Numbered from the stretch's first letter, positions 8,814 to 16,976 are shown. The stretch: 54,754 nt of DNA from a virus (IMGVR_UViG_3300020202_000088:1-54754); one strand, 5' to 3'. The notes: a model not told the origin generated them from the sequence alone. Numbers and translations: made by a program.

Positions 8814-9668
8814 TTAACGCCCATTTCCCCGGGCGAAGGGGCTGCCGTGGCCAGGCAGGATGATTGAGGGTGCGGGAGGGGTCACGATCATCTGGTCCGT
8901 GGTCCCCTGCGGGCCGGCCCCCAGCGAGGGCCGTGATTTACGCTGGGTGAGTCTTTGTGCGAGTTCTTGAATCTGAGGCCGAATAGCGGCGTCGTAGTTC
9001 AGGACGGCGCGATTGGCGTAGTCGATGGCGTAGTTGTTGACGTCGAGTAGGCAGACCGACTTGTAGTGCTTACAGGTCATGCTGTAGTCGACGAAGAACT
9101 TGTGCCCGAGAGCGTTGACCTTGCGGCAGAAGCCCAGGTCCTCGCCCTCTTCGATCTTGCGGCTCTCGCCGTCGAACGTGAATTCGAAGTAAGGCTTCTT
9201 GAGTTGGTTGATCAGCTCGCGCTTGATAAAGAGGCAGCCTGTGGCCAGGCCGTCCACGTATGCGGTGCCGCTGTAGGGCACCTTGGACGGACATAGTCCT
9301 TTGCCGTTGCTTCCGTCGAAGACGGCCATCACGACCTGGGGCTTGGAGCCTTCCTCGGGGCAAATGAAGATGGGGTACGGGGCCCCAGCCACCTGCCACT
9401 TGTCCCAGTGCTCAGTGACGAGGTCGAGCACCGTATCGCACGGGGCGATATCGCTATCGAGGAACCACAGGGCCTCTGCGTCACTCGCCAGGAATTCCTC
9501 CACGAGCGCATTACGTGCGTAGTCGTGGAACATGCGGCGGACACAATCCTTGGGGTAGACCAGCTCTACGCGGTCAGCGTAGGCGGCCTGCAGCTTGCGC
9601 ATCACGGACACCTGGGCGTCGGAGACGTTACCCATGGTCGGAATTGCGACGAAAACCTTGCGCTTCAT
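8814..9668 (-). CDS. GT-A-fold glycosyltransferase-like protein in head operon
   Basis: 284 aa. The N-terminus VFVAIPTMGNVSDAQVSVM and the motif LWFLDSDIAPCD give a DxD-type metal/nucleotide-sugar site (about residue 72). A second acidic region, IEEGEDLGFCRKVNALG, resembles the EDxxF catalytic motif of GT-A enzymes. The C-terminal tail is Pro/Gly-rich and probably disordered. The gene is embedded between portal and scaffold (4-nt overlap with portal), so it is expressed with head genes. A virion or cell-surface glycosylation role is inferred from this context. Similar genes beside portals are seen in other phages, usually untested. Confidence 0.75.
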   Translation of the reverse strand: MKRKVFVAIPTMGNVSDAQVSVMRKLQAAYADRVELVYPKDCVRRMFHDYARNALVEEFLASDAEALWFLDSDIAPCDTVLDLVTEHWDKWQVAGAPYPIFICPEEGSKPQVVMAVFDGSNGKGLCPSKVPYSGTAYVDGLATGCLFIKRELINQLKKPYFEFTFDGESRKIEEGEDLGFCRKVNALGHKFFVDYSMTCKHYKSVCLLDVNNYAIDYANRAVLNYDAAIRPQIQELAQRLTQRKSRPSLGAGPQGTTDQMIVTPPAPSIILPGHGSPFARGNGR

Positions 9669-11857
9669 CCGCGGCTCCCCTGGCCGAGGCTCGCAGGCGT
9701 GAGCGCGTCGCCCGCCATCGCATTCTTAAGCTCCTTCGTCGGGCCTTTGCCGACGGGCTGGAGCTTCTGCGGGGCGGCGGGGTTCGCGTCTGGGGCGGCC
9801 GGCATGCCCATCGCCTGGGCCTGCAGCATCTTCGCCTCCATCGCCATCTGCTCCATCTGCTCGTGCTCTTGCAGGTGCGCCATGTATGCCTGCTGTACGG
9901 CCGGGTCCGCGGCCATCCAGGACGGCTCCTTCATACGCTTGCGGTGCACTTCCACGTGGATCGCGTGCACGTCGCAGTCGAGAACGATGGGCTTGTTGTC
10001 GGGAGAGTGAGCGACGTTATCGAGCAGGTCGTTCTCCCACTCGGCGCGCTTCTTGTCAGGGTTGATGTCGTCGTCAAAGCCCGCAATGCCCATCTGCTCG
10101 AGGAACTCGATGCGATTGGCGGGTTGATCCAGCGCCAGCACGCCCAGGCTCGCAGCCTCAACGAGGCGCCCCTGCTTGGCGGCTTGCAGCTTCGGCACGT
10201 TAGAGCCTGCCTCGACAACCACGTTGCAGTTGTCGTGGAGGTCTGCGCCGATGAACTTGTCGATCGACTCTTCGGACAGCTCCGTGTTCTTGGCCTTAAG
10301 CATCGCGATGAACGCGGGCCGCGGCTCCTTGTACTTGCGGGAGACGAGACGCAGCTGCTTCTTCTGGTCGCTCTCGACGAAACCCTTCCAGCGGTCGAGC
10401 GTCGGGAACAGCTTGCCGGTGCCCACTTCATAGAGCAGCTCAAGCGCGCTGTGCGCGGTCACGCCCGGGGGCCGATCGCCCTTCAGGATGTCGATGGCGC
10501 CTGAGATCTCCTTGAGGGCTTCCCGGCGCATCTCACGCTCTTGGAAGACGCTCGAGTCGACGCCGATGCCGGGGATGATCTCCGGCTTGGGCCCGCCCAT
10601 GTCGCGGTAGTGAATTTCTTGACCCGGGCGGCCGGTCCATTGGCCGGGCGCGATGCCCACGCCCATGGGCACGAGCTTCTGCGGCACGGCCATGGTCTTG
10701 CGCGTGAGCACAATCACCGAGTCGATGCTGTTGATGAGCTTGTTCTGCTCGACGGCGTCGTCAAGCGCAGTCTTGCCCCAGAAGCGGCCAGGCACCAGCT
10801 CCCAGCGGCACTCCGAGTACGGGTGCCAGTCGCCAAGCTCCGGGCCCTCATAGGGCGAGTCGTGCGCGTACAGGCACACGCCGCTTGCGACGACGATCAT
10901 GCGCCCCTTGGGGTGCTTGCGGCTCGGAGCCTCGTACAGCTCCTTCACTACGCAGGCGTTCTCGACCATCTGGTCAGTCCCGCCGCCAGCAGCCTGCCCG
11001 TTGGCATTGCGCACGCCCGAGCTATTCTTCAGCTCGTGGAAACGGCGCATGGTGCCTGAGAGCTGCTTCTCCGGCTTCACCTCGGAGACGAGGCCCGTGT
11101 AGCCTTCCTCCTGCCGGTCGAACATTTCCTGCACCCAAGATAGAGGCTGGATGGAGTACTCCATGATCCAGCGGCAGTTGTGGATGTCGGTGGCGAGAGG
11201 GTCGATCGAGATGCGATGGGGCTCGATGACGCAGGTATTGACGTCGCCCAGGGGCAGTTCGTCGAACAGCGGCTCGCCCGTCTCAGGGTCGGTTGCCTGC
11301 ACGTCCTTCATGCCGCCTGTCATCGGGTCCGGCATCTGCACCATGCGCGGCACGCGCGCCTTCATCAGCGCCGTCGTGTCCCAGTAGGACTTCTTGAAGA
11401 CCGTGCCGTAAGTGACGAGCGCGGCAGCGGCGTACTCGTAGTTCGAAGCTTCCTTGAGACGCTCCCAGTTAGCTTCCAGGATCAGGTCGCCAATCTTGGC
11501 GCTCTGCTTGTCCCGGTAGGAACGGGTATTGGGGGACACCTTGGAGCGCGGCTTATTCTTGATCAGGTACGCCTTGAGCGTCTGATAGGTGTCGAAGACG
11601 TAGTTCGTGGTGGGGCGCGGGATGTACTCGTTCTCCGCGCTCACTTCCATGCGGCGCCACTGGCCGCCCGACTTGCCGTTACCGTCGTAGACGATCCAGT
11701 GCTTGCCATCCAGGAACAGATGGTTGCGCTCCCAGCTCCAAGCGAGCTGCTGCTTCGGGCCAGAGTCGGCCTGGTAGAACGCCTCAATGCGCGCAGCGAG
11801 TTCCTCGGTCTGCGAGTTGTCGAGCTTGGAAATGTCGAGTTGGTCGTTGGATGCCAC
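9665..11857 (-). CDS. Portal protein
   Basis: 730 aa, close to the P22 portal length of about 725 aa. The N-terminus includes AWSWERNHLFLDGKHWIVYDG. The middle contains RPTTNYVFDTYQTLKAYLIKN (wing/stem type) and EISGAIDILKGDRPPGVTAHS, recalling the portal tunnel-loop region. The C-terminus is a Gln/Met/Ala-rich helical barrel (HLQEHEQMEQMAMEAKMLQA) ending in a disordered tail. It lies downstream of terminase and upstream of scaffold and coat. It forms the dodecameric vertex through which DNA is packaged and ejected. The long helical C-terminus suggests a P22-like barrel extending into the head. Confidence 0.9.
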   Translation of the reverse strand: MASNDQLDISKLDNSQTEELAARIEAFYQADSGPKQQLAWSWERNHLFLDGKHWIVYDGNGKSGGQWRRMEVSAENEYIPRPTTNYVFDTYQTLKAYLIKNKPRSKVSPNTRSYRDKQSAKIGDLILEANWERLKEASNYEYAAAALVTYGTVFKKSYWDTTALMKARVPRMVQMPDPMTGGMKDVQATDPETGEPLFDELPLGDVNTCVIEPHRISIDPLATDIHNCRWIMEYSIQPLSWVQEMFDRQEEGYTGLVSEVKPEKQLSGTMRRFHELKNSSGVRNANGQAAGGGTDQMVENACVVKELYEAPSRKHPKGRMIVVASGVCLYAHDSPYEGPELGDWHPYSECRWELVPGRFWGKTALDDAVEQNKLINSIDSVIVLTRKTMAVPQKLVPMGVGIAPGQWTGRPGQEIHYRDMGGPKPEIIPGIGVDSSVFQEREMRREALKEISGAIDILKGDRPPGVTAHSALELLYEVGTGKLFPTLDRWKGFVESDQKKQLRLVSRKYKEPRPAFIAMLKAKNTELSEESIDKFIGADLHDNCNVVVEAGSNVPKLQAAKQGRLVEAASLGVLALDQPANRIEFLEQMGIAGFDDDINPDKKRAEWENDLLDNVAHSPDNKPIVLDCDVHAIHVEVHRKRMKEPSWMAADPAVQQAYMAHLQEHEQMEQMAMEAKMLQAQAMGMPAAPDANPAAPQKLQPVGKGPTKELKNAMAGDALTPASLGQGSRG

Positions 11858-12096
11858 TAGAAGTTCCCGGTAAGAATGCGGTCACGCTCGAGGGTGAGCG
11901 CTTCCCACTCGCGCATCTGCGCGCTGGTGGGCTCGAGGGGCTCCTGCCGCCCGGACATCACCGCGTCTGCCTCGATGGCGATCAGCGGGATGTCGCGGGA
12001 CTTGGCAGGGGAGAGCAGGTTGCGCAGAAGATCGACCTGAGAGGTGAGGTCCTTGATGCGTGCGTCTTTCTCTGCGCAGACCTTGCAGCGAAACAT
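11857..12096 (-). CDS. Small coiled-coil protein with CxxC motif
   Basis: 79 aa, MFRCKVCAEKDARIKDLTSQ. It opens with a single CKVC pair followed by a heptad-like helix (DARIKDLTSQVDLLRNLL). This is a very common small phage protein encoded beside portals. The Cys pair may bind metal across a dimer. It overlaps the portal start by one base. The role is unknown; head assembly is inferred from its place. Confidence 0.65.
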   Translation of the reverse strand: MFRCKVCAEKDARIKDLTSQVDLLRNLLSPAKSRDIPLIAIEADAVMSGRQEPLEPTSAQMREWEALTLERDRILTGNF

Positions 12097-12100
12097 GCGA

Positions 12101-12367
12101 TTAGCGGCCGAAGACGATCGCGGTGCCGTAAACGGTGGCGGCCGGGTCAGCGAAGGCGAGGGTCACAACGTTGCCAGAGAACGTCGGGGCAGCCGAGTGA
12201 GCGATCTTGCCATCGATGATGACGTGGAAGGCTTCTTGGAGGGCGCTGGCCGTGATCGTGCCGGAGGTGTCGCCAGAGGCGGCGCTCCAAGTAACGATTT
12301 GGCACTTAACAGGGCCGAGAGAGAAACTGCGGGGTTCTTTAGTGGAGGCAGAGGCGGCGAAAGCCAT
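12101..12367 (-). CDS. Small structural protein, unknown
   Basis: 88 aa, MAFAASASTKEPRSFSLGPV. It is mostly beta-like with small residues (CQIVTWSAASGDTSGTITA, PTFSGNVVTLAFADPAATVYG). The fold style is that of small decoration or capsid-associated proteins, and it resembles the 97-aa protein at 1430 in composition. It precedes the portal module and follows the terminase. No family is recognised. Confidence 0.65.
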   Translation of the reverse strand: MAFAASASTKEPRSFSLGPVKCQIVTWSAASGDTSGTITASALQEAFHVIIDGKIAHSAAPTFSGNVVTLAFADPAATVYGTAIVFGR

Positions 12368-12577
12368 GAGGGGTTCCTTTCTTGCTGTTTTGGAGGTCCA
12401 GCTTGAGACCTTTGGGGAGGGGTATGCGCCCAGAGCGGGGCCCCAGGCGCATCTTCGGGTAAAACCGGGGAGGGGTGCGGGCTGCTAGCGTGCCCGTGAG
12501 AGGGGTGGCCCGTGGGAGGGCTAATCCAAGAAGCGCCCGAAGGCGCCCTACATATTAATAGTCAGAATATTCCCGTT
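12368..12577. other. Gap between terminase and portal module
   Basis: About 210 bases without a gene. The minus-strand hairpin GGCGC/GCGCC near 12534-12550, just after the terminase stop, could act as a weak terminator. The AT-rich 12555-12580 belongs to a repeat described separately. No further gene was seen. Confidence 0.5.
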
Positions 12578-12580
12578 TTA
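12555..12580. repeat. Two-block direct repeat, copy 1 (partner at 16500-16525)
   Basis: TTAATAG, then 7 variable bases, then ATTCCCGTTTTA. The same two blocks with identical spacing occur at 16500-16525 (21 of 26 positions match). Copy 1 overlaps the terminase stop codon. The pair brackets the terminase-integrase-methyltransferase segment. It could be a protein-binding site or promoter element; its function is unknown. Confidence 0.6.
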
Positions 12581-14044
12581 TGCCCCGAACGGATCGGACG
12601 AGCGTTTCGGCGTCTTGAGGGCGCGGATATCCTTGTACAAGGCTTCCTGAAGCGTGCCGCGCTTGATGTCCTTCATCGGGTCTTCGGCGTACCGGGTGGG
12701 ATCGGGCTGCGAAATGACGAGGTAGCGGAGGGCGTCGACGGCGTGGTCCTCAAACTTGTACGGTTCTTCCTTCTCGTTGGAGGTGCCGACCTGGTTGTGG
12801 CGCAATTCCTTGTACCGGTACTTGCTCATCTCCTCGATGAGGTTCGCGCAGGTGTCGAAGACGTAGATCCGGGGGCGTTTCGTGCGCTCGTTGACCTTCA
12901 GGTACGACTTCACGCGGTCGATGCCTGAGGTGACGTCGTTGTTGGCGGGCGAGAGCGGGAAATTGTCGGGCAGGTACTGCAGGTAGAGGTCCCAGTCGCT
13001 GCACTTCGCCCCGTTCCGCTCGTTCCGGGCTGCCCGGGTCGACGGGTCGATGAAGGCGCGGTCGATGCGCTCGCCTTTCATCATCTCGAGCACGCCCGGG
13101 AGCTTCTTCTGCTTGTGGCCGTTGACGATTTCCTCGATCAGCCACTCGGATTGGTAGAATTCACGGTAGATGTACACGTTGCCGTCGCCGTCCACCGCGC
13201 CCCAAACCCAGGCAGCAGGGTTTCGGTAGCCGTGGTCGATGCCCACCAGGCGCGTCCAGGTCTCGGGGATGGGGAAGGGCTTGATGACGTGCACGTCGCG
13301 GCGGAATTCAGGGTACACGGCGCCCTCGAAGGCGTCGAAGGAGCCCATGATCTCGCGCTGGATGCGGTCCTGGCTGTAGGTGGACAGCATCGACTCGACG
13401 TAGCCCTCGGGGAGGTGCAGGTTTTCGGTCGAGGGGGCTAGGATGAGGCGGAATTGCTTCTTCGCCTCCGGCGTCTTCATGAAGTCCTGCTTCACGAAGT
13501 ACTGGTAGACCCAGTTGTGCCCGGCCGGGTTGCCTACGATGAGTCCCTTGCGCAGGCCGCGCGGGTTACGCAGGCGGTTCATGAGGAGCAGGAAGGACTC
13601 CTCGCTGACCTGGGAGGCTTCATCGATGCCAAAGCCGCTCAGGTTGAGCGAGCGGAGCTTGTCAGGCTCATCCAGGCCCACGAAGTAGAAGATGGCAGGC
13701 TTCCCGGTTACACTGCGCACGTGTACTTCCGAGAGCGCCACCTTGTGGTCGACGATCAGCTCGGGCGGGCACACCTCCAAGAAGGTCTTGTAGGTCGTGC
13801 GCTTCAGCTCGGGCATGAACTGGCGGGCTATTACATACTCGCCCCCGTGCATAATACCCTGCACTAGCATTGTAATACACAGGATGAGGGACTTCCCCGA
13901 ACCCACGCCCCCGAAGTACGCGATGTACTTGGGGTCGCCAGGCAGCAGGGACTGGTCCATGAATTCTTTTTGCTTGGGGAGCGGGCCCCGAGGCACGCCA
14001 GGGCGCCCCGGTTCCGGGAAGCAGTTGTTTAGATCGATTTGCAT
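12578..14044 (-). CDS. terL: Terminase large subunit
   Basis: 488 aa. Walker A is GGVGSGKS (about residue 46) and Walker B with the catalytic Glu is FGIDEAS (about 137-143). The coupling-type motif is VGNPAGHN. The RNase-H-fold nuclease domain follows, with acidic residues in VGIDHGYRNPAAW, AFIDPSTRA and FEDHAVDALRY. It is the motor ATPase and headful or cos nuclease that packages DNA through the portal. It is not preceded by a small terminase gene; the best small-subunit candidate is far away at 37474. The start is at ATG 14044, 28 nt downstream of the integrase stop. The coding sequence contains a half copy of the regulatory palindrome (TGTAATACAC at 13871-13880). Confidence 0.95.
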   Translation of the reverse strand: MQIDLNNCFPEPGRPGVPRGPLPKQKEFMDQSLLPGDPKYIAYFGGVGSGKSLILCITMLVQGIMHGGEYVIARQFMPELKRTTYKTFLEVCPPELIVDHKVALSEVHVRSVTGKPAIFYFVGLDEPDKLRSLNLSGFGIDEASQVSEESFLLLMNRLRNPRGLRKGLIVGNPAGHNWVYQYFVKQDFMKTPEAKKQFRLILAPSTENLHLPEGYVESMLSTYSQDRIQREIMGSFDAFEGAVYPEFRRDVHVIKPFPIPETWTRLVGIDHGYRNPAAWVWGAVDGDGNVYIYREFYQSEWLIEEIVNGHKQKKLPGVLEMMKGERIDRAFIDPSTRAARNERNGAKCSDWDLYLQYLPDNFPLSPANNDVTSGIDRVKSYLKVNERTKRPRIYVFDTCANLIEEMSKYRYKELRHNQVGTSNEKEEPYKFEDHAVDALRYLVISQPDPTRYAEDPMKDIKRGTLQEALYKDIRALKTPKRSSDPFGA

Positions 14045-14071
14045 AGGGTGGGAGCGCCACCCAGCAGGGTG

Positions 14072-15184
14072 CTAGGCGGCTTTGGTGAAACGGACGGACT
14101 GTCGGTTGCGGTAGTTGCGCCAGGTGCGATCAACGGTCTGGTGGCCCATCCACGCGCTGATGTCCGAATACGGGTGGCCCCGCTTCAGCATTAGGTCTTC
14201 GAAGCCCTTACGGCCCCCGTAGAGGTGGACCTTGGGTCCGAAGCGGTCGTGGATGGTTTTTAGGAGTGGGCGCTTGATTGGCCCGTTGAGTACTAGGTCG
14301 AGCCCGGCTTTCTGTTCCGGGTAGATGCAGGGAATGAACTTGTAGCGGTCTTTACGGGGCAGGTTCACTAGCTTGGGCTGGTACACGCGGAGTACTGGCA
14401 CCTGTAGCTCGTTGTCCTGCAGGATCTCGGCGCTCCTAGCGTTGTCGGCCTCCTCGGGCCGCAAGCCGAACCACACGGTCAGGTAGAGCCAATTGAATTG
14501 CGCGGGCTGCAGGCTGCCCCTTTCGGCCTCCAGGACCTTCGGGGTCAGCGGGGCAGAGGCCATGCCCTCCTCGTTTTTGTCGAAGTAGCGGTCCGCGATG
14601 CGGTTTTTCTCGCGGCCTCGGGGGGCTTTAAGGGGCTCGAAGTAGCGCTGCTGCTTGCGCGCTTGGAATTTGCCCCACAGGTTGAGGATGCGGAGCATCT
14701 TCTGGGCGTAGGAGGGGCTAATCTGGTGTTTGGCGAAGTAGTCGTAGAAGCGTTCGGGCTGGGCGCCCCATTCGGCGGGGTCCAGACGCAGGTGATTGAG
14801 GCACTTTTTGACGGCCCGCCAATGCGACTCGAGCTTCTTGCGGCGGGTGGCGTCCTTGGTGTCAAAGACCTCACGCCCAAAGAGCACCTGCTGCTCGAAT
14901 TCTGCTGTCTCCGTGGGAGGTAGGTAGGCCGAAAGGACCAGCTCTTCCTCGTCTAGGCGCGCCTGGATGACGCTCCGGCGCTGCTCGAGGCGGGTAAGCT
15001 CGCCCTGGGCGTTGAGCTTCTTGGCGTGGGCCTTGGCCTCGTCCCAGGTCATGCGGGGGTGGAAGCCCAGGCGGCCCCACTCGTCCCGGGGGATGTCGCG
15101 GTTGACGCGCTTTCCGCCCTTGTAGGACTCGATCTTCAGCTTCCAGCCAATGCCATAGTCGGTCTTCGGAACACGGTAGCCCAT
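14072..15184 (-). CDS. int: Tyrosine recombinase (phage integrase)
   Basis: 370 aa. An N-terminal AP2/arm-binding-like segment (GWKLKIESYKGGKRVNRDI) leads to a core-binding helical region (about 125-190). The catalytic domain has Arg in FGLRPEEADN, a Lys-bearing hairpin (LPRKDRYKFIPC), Arg in YGGRKGFEDLML (the usual HxxR here reads YxxR), His in WMGHQTVDRTW and the nucleophile Tyr in RNYRNR. The start at 15184 has a clear AGGAG site. A tmRNA-3'-end-like sequence lies 110 bp upstream and would serve as attP. It implies that the phage can lysogenise. The changed first His of box II is common in divergent phage integrases. Confidence 0.85.
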   Translation of the reverse strand: MGYRVPKTDYGIGWKLKIESYKGGKRVNRDIPRDEWGRLGFHPRMTWDEAKAHAKKLNAQGELTRLEQRRSVIQARLDEEELVLSAYLPPTETAEFEQQVLFGREVFDTKDATRRKKLESHWRAVKKCLNHLRLDPAEWGAQPERFYDYFAKHQISPSYAQKMLRILNLWGKFQARKQQRYFEPLKAPRGREKNRIADRYFDKNEEGMASAPLTPKVLEAERGSLQPAQFNWLYLTVWFGLRPEEADNARSAEILQDNELQVPVLRVYQPKLVNLPRKDRYKFIPCIYPEQKAGLDLVLNGPIKRPLLKTIHDRFGPKVHLYGGRKGFEDLMLKRGHPYSDISAWMGHQTVDRTWRNYRNRQSVRFTKAA

Positions 15185-15293
15185 CGCAAGTCTCCTTTCG
15201 GCGGACTCGCGACGCAGCTAGAGCGCGGCAGCACCTGCCACACCCGAAAACCACACCTGATTATGGGCTAAATACCCGAAATCATTAAAAAGA

Positions 15294-15324
15294 TGGTGGA
15301 GCCGGTGGGAGTCCGACCCGCACC
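15294..15324 (-). other. attP: Probable phage attP core: tmRNA (ssrA) 3'-end mimic
   Basis: The minus strand reads as a T-arm plus acceptor 3' end, terminating GACTCCCACCGGCTCCACCA. Proteobacterial tmRNA genes end in very similar sequence. The T-loop is altered (TCGGACT instead of TTCGACT) and no 5' half is present, so it is not a gene. It lies between the methyltransferase and the integrase, as expected for attP. Integration would restore the 3' end of the host ssrA. Confidence 0.75.
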
Positions 15325-15358
15325 CTACACGATAACTATGTAAATTTCAAAGAGCGGA

Positions 15359-16087
15359 TCAAACGCGGCGGAAGACGCGGAGATGCCCCACGGCGAATTG
15401 TTGGTCGAAGTAGTGGTCGACGACCCGCGAGTTCCACAGAGCGCGGTTAACGTCCTCTAGGCCCTTGAACCCACCGGGGAGCAGGTCAGCAGGCAGCTCG
15501 AGGTCGTTGCCCGCGTCGTCTAGGACCAGGTAGCCGCCGGGGCGCACGAGCAGCCCGTAGGACTCCAGGTCGTCCAGGGCCACTTCGTAGTCGTGGCATC
15601 CATCGACGTAGATCAGGTCGAAGGGGCCCATTTCCTCCGCTCTCGCCTGGATGCGAGGGTCGAAGCTTTGGCCACACAGAAGGGTGGGGGACTTGAGGTT
15701 AAAGCGGCGGTGCAACTCCGCCATGCGAGCCACGTAGTCGATGTCCGGGTGAGTGGCGTACTTGTCGCCCTCGGAGCTGAGGGGAGTGATGCCGTAGATG
15801 TGCGCCTGCTTCCCGCATTCGCGGGCGGCAAGCTGCATGAGCGACAGGGTTTGCCCCTGGAACACGCCGATCTCGAGGAACTTGAAGCCCGGGGGCAGCT
15901 CTCGCGCCAAGCAGTGCCACACCCAGTGGAAGGGGCGGTCCCCATAGCCGTAGCCACCGGCTTCGACGAAGTCGCGGTGCTCCTTGAGGTAAGGCGTGGC
16001 TTGCACCTGGGCCAGGCAGTGGTCCCACATGGCCCTATGGGCCTCGGGGCTGTCTTCGTAGCGGGAGATCAGGTCCTGAAGGCTCAT
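15359..16087 (-). CDS. Class I SAM-dependent methyltransferase
   Basis: 242 aa. Motif I is FLEIGVFQGQTLSLM (about 72-86) and the acidic motif with post-strand region is FDLIYVDGCHDYEVALDDLE followed by LVRPGGYLVLDD. This is the pattern of the Methyltransf_24/CmcI-like family that often modifies sugars or small molecules in glycan pathways. It is not a DNA methyltransferase: no DPPY or PCQ motif is seen. With two glycosyltransferases in the phage, surface or glycan decoration is possible. It is transcribed from a predicted leaderless promoter carrying the GTGTAATACAC operator (ATG 7 nt from the -10). Confidence 0.8.
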   Translation of the reverse strand: MSLQDLISRYEDSPEAHRAMWDHCLAQVQATPYLKEHRDFVEAGGYGYGDRPFHWVWHCLARELPPGFKFLEIGVFQGQTLSLMQLAARECGKQAHIYGITPLSSEGDKYATHPDIDYVARMAELHRRFNLKSPTLLCGQSFDPRIQARAEEMGPFDLIYVDGCHDYEVALDDLESYGLLVRPGGYLVLDDAGNDLELPADLLPGGFKGLEDVNRALWNSRVVDHYFDQQFAVGHLRVFRRV

Positions 16088-16359
16088 GTAATAGAGTGTA
16101 ATACACTACGCAGGGCGCGGTCAAGCAGCCTGATGTGCGTAGGGCACAGGCACTCGCGGATCGTCATGCCCTTCAGGGCTTGCTGGGGCGTAGTGACCAG
16201 CTTCTCTAATTCGTCATTAGACAGCCCCAGTGCCTCTATACGCGACAGAACCGAGGGGAGTAGGGCCTGGTACTGCGCAAGGCGCTTTCGCCTGTTCCAG
16301 ACCATTTGTGGCGTAGGGCGGGCTGCGTTCTTACGGACGGGAGGGTAGTGGCGAGGCAT
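16084..16359 (-). CDS. Small basic protein, possible DNA-binding regulator
   Basis: 91 aa, MPRHYPPVRKNAARPTPQMV. A basic N-terminus is followed by two to three helices (RIEALGLSNDELEKLVTT, IRECLCPTHIRLLDRALRS) that could form a helix-turn-helix. It is the first gene leftward of the 680-bp non-coding region. Its 3' end overlaps the methyltransferase start by 4 nt and contains that gene's promoter. No family is recognised. A regulatory role is suggested only by position and charge. Confidence 0.6.
   Translation of the reverse strand: MPRHYPPVRKNAARPTPQMVWNRRKRLAQYQALLPSVLSRIEALGLSNDELEKLVTTPQQALKGMTIRECLCPTHIRLLDRALRSVLHSIT
16095..16124 (-). promoter_or_regulatory. Leaderless promoter with palindromic operator
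   Basis: On the minus strand, -35 TTGACC (16124-16119), an 18-bp spacer and -10 TACACT (16100-16095). The ATG at 16087 begins 7 nt after the -10, so transcription should start at or next to the start codon. The palindrome AGTGTAATACACT (16095-16107) covers the -10. Confidence 0.65.
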
Positions 16360-16499
16360 GATACACGGGGGATTGGATTTTTCGGTAGTCCCCGGGTCGC
16401 TCCGCCAGGAGCGCTAAACTTCCCCGCTCCCCAGTGACTACCTCGTTGGCTCGCTTGCTGCTTCTCTGCGTCCTGCGCTTCGCCAACTTGTTTTATTAC

Positions 16500-16525
16500 T
16501 TAATAGAAGAAACATTCCCGTTTTA
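16500..16525. repeat. Two-block direct repeat, copy 2 (partner at 12555-12580)
   Basis: TTAATAG, 7 variable bases, ATTCCCGTTTTA, with the same spacing as the copy overlapping the terminase stop. It lies in the non-coding divergence region, 80 bp before the element shared with the satellite. Confidence 0.6.
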
Positions 16526-16604
16526 GTGCTATACGACTGTATTCACAGTGGAAGAAAATGTATTACAGGCTATTAGTTAAGACGCTTAATAATTAGCCTA
16601 AAAC

Positions 16605-16642
16605 ACCCAAAAATTTTTATACTGGGTCCCATACTACCACTT
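16605..16642. promoter_or_regulatory. Element shared with the satellite segment (phage copy)
   Basis: ACCCAAAAATTT, then 5 differing bases, then a 21-bp block beginning CTGGGTCCCATACTACC. The block at 33468-33505 has both parts, with 33 of 38 positions identical and identical spacing. In both copies ACCCCCC follows 22-23 bp later. The flanks are otherwise unrelated. A shared non-coding site between a phage and its satellite is most easily explained as a packaging (pac/cos) or replication signal. Confidence 0.75.
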
Positions 16643-16664
16643 TCACTCACGCCAAATTTCTCCA

Positions 16665-16690
16665 CCCCCCACCCCCGTACCCCCCAGCCC
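16665..16690 (-). other. Potential G-quadruplex
   Basis: Plus-strand C-runs of 6, 5, 6 and 3 separated by 1-3 bases give four G-runs on the minus strand with very short loops. It lies 23 bp beyond the shared 38-bp element. Quadruplexes near origins or packaging sites can pause polymerases; a function here is inference. Confidence 0.5.
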
Positions 16691-16976
16691 ACACAGTTAC
16701 AGCAGTGACACGCCAGGGCACGAGCAGCACGCAGCAGAGAGTATGAGAGGGGAAGCATACAACACACCTAGCCCTTAACCTAACCCCACCCACCTGATCC
16801 TATCCCAGCCTAGCCCTACCCACGCCTAGCTTTACCCTGTTGCTACTAGTGCGATCGCTGCTTTCAATAGGACGCTCTCACCACGTCAGCAACCTGCCCG
16901 CGCCTTTATATCACTGCTGAGCGCTCAGTGACGTAAAGCGCACTGCCATTCCCTGTCACTCGTATAACTCTTACAC

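Noticed and set aside
9515-10504. 329-aa open frame on the plus strand
   Set aside because: Antisense to the portal gene and Arg/Leu/Ala-rich; no motif.
15294-15324. A possible tmRNA gene
   Set aside because: Only the 3' end is present and the T-loop is altered; the rest of the stretch is the integrase upstream region.
16573-16767. 64-aa open frame on the minus strand in the non-coding region
   Set aside because: Cys/Trp/Gly composition comes from the C-rich tract, with no ribosome site, and it covers the element shared with the satellite.
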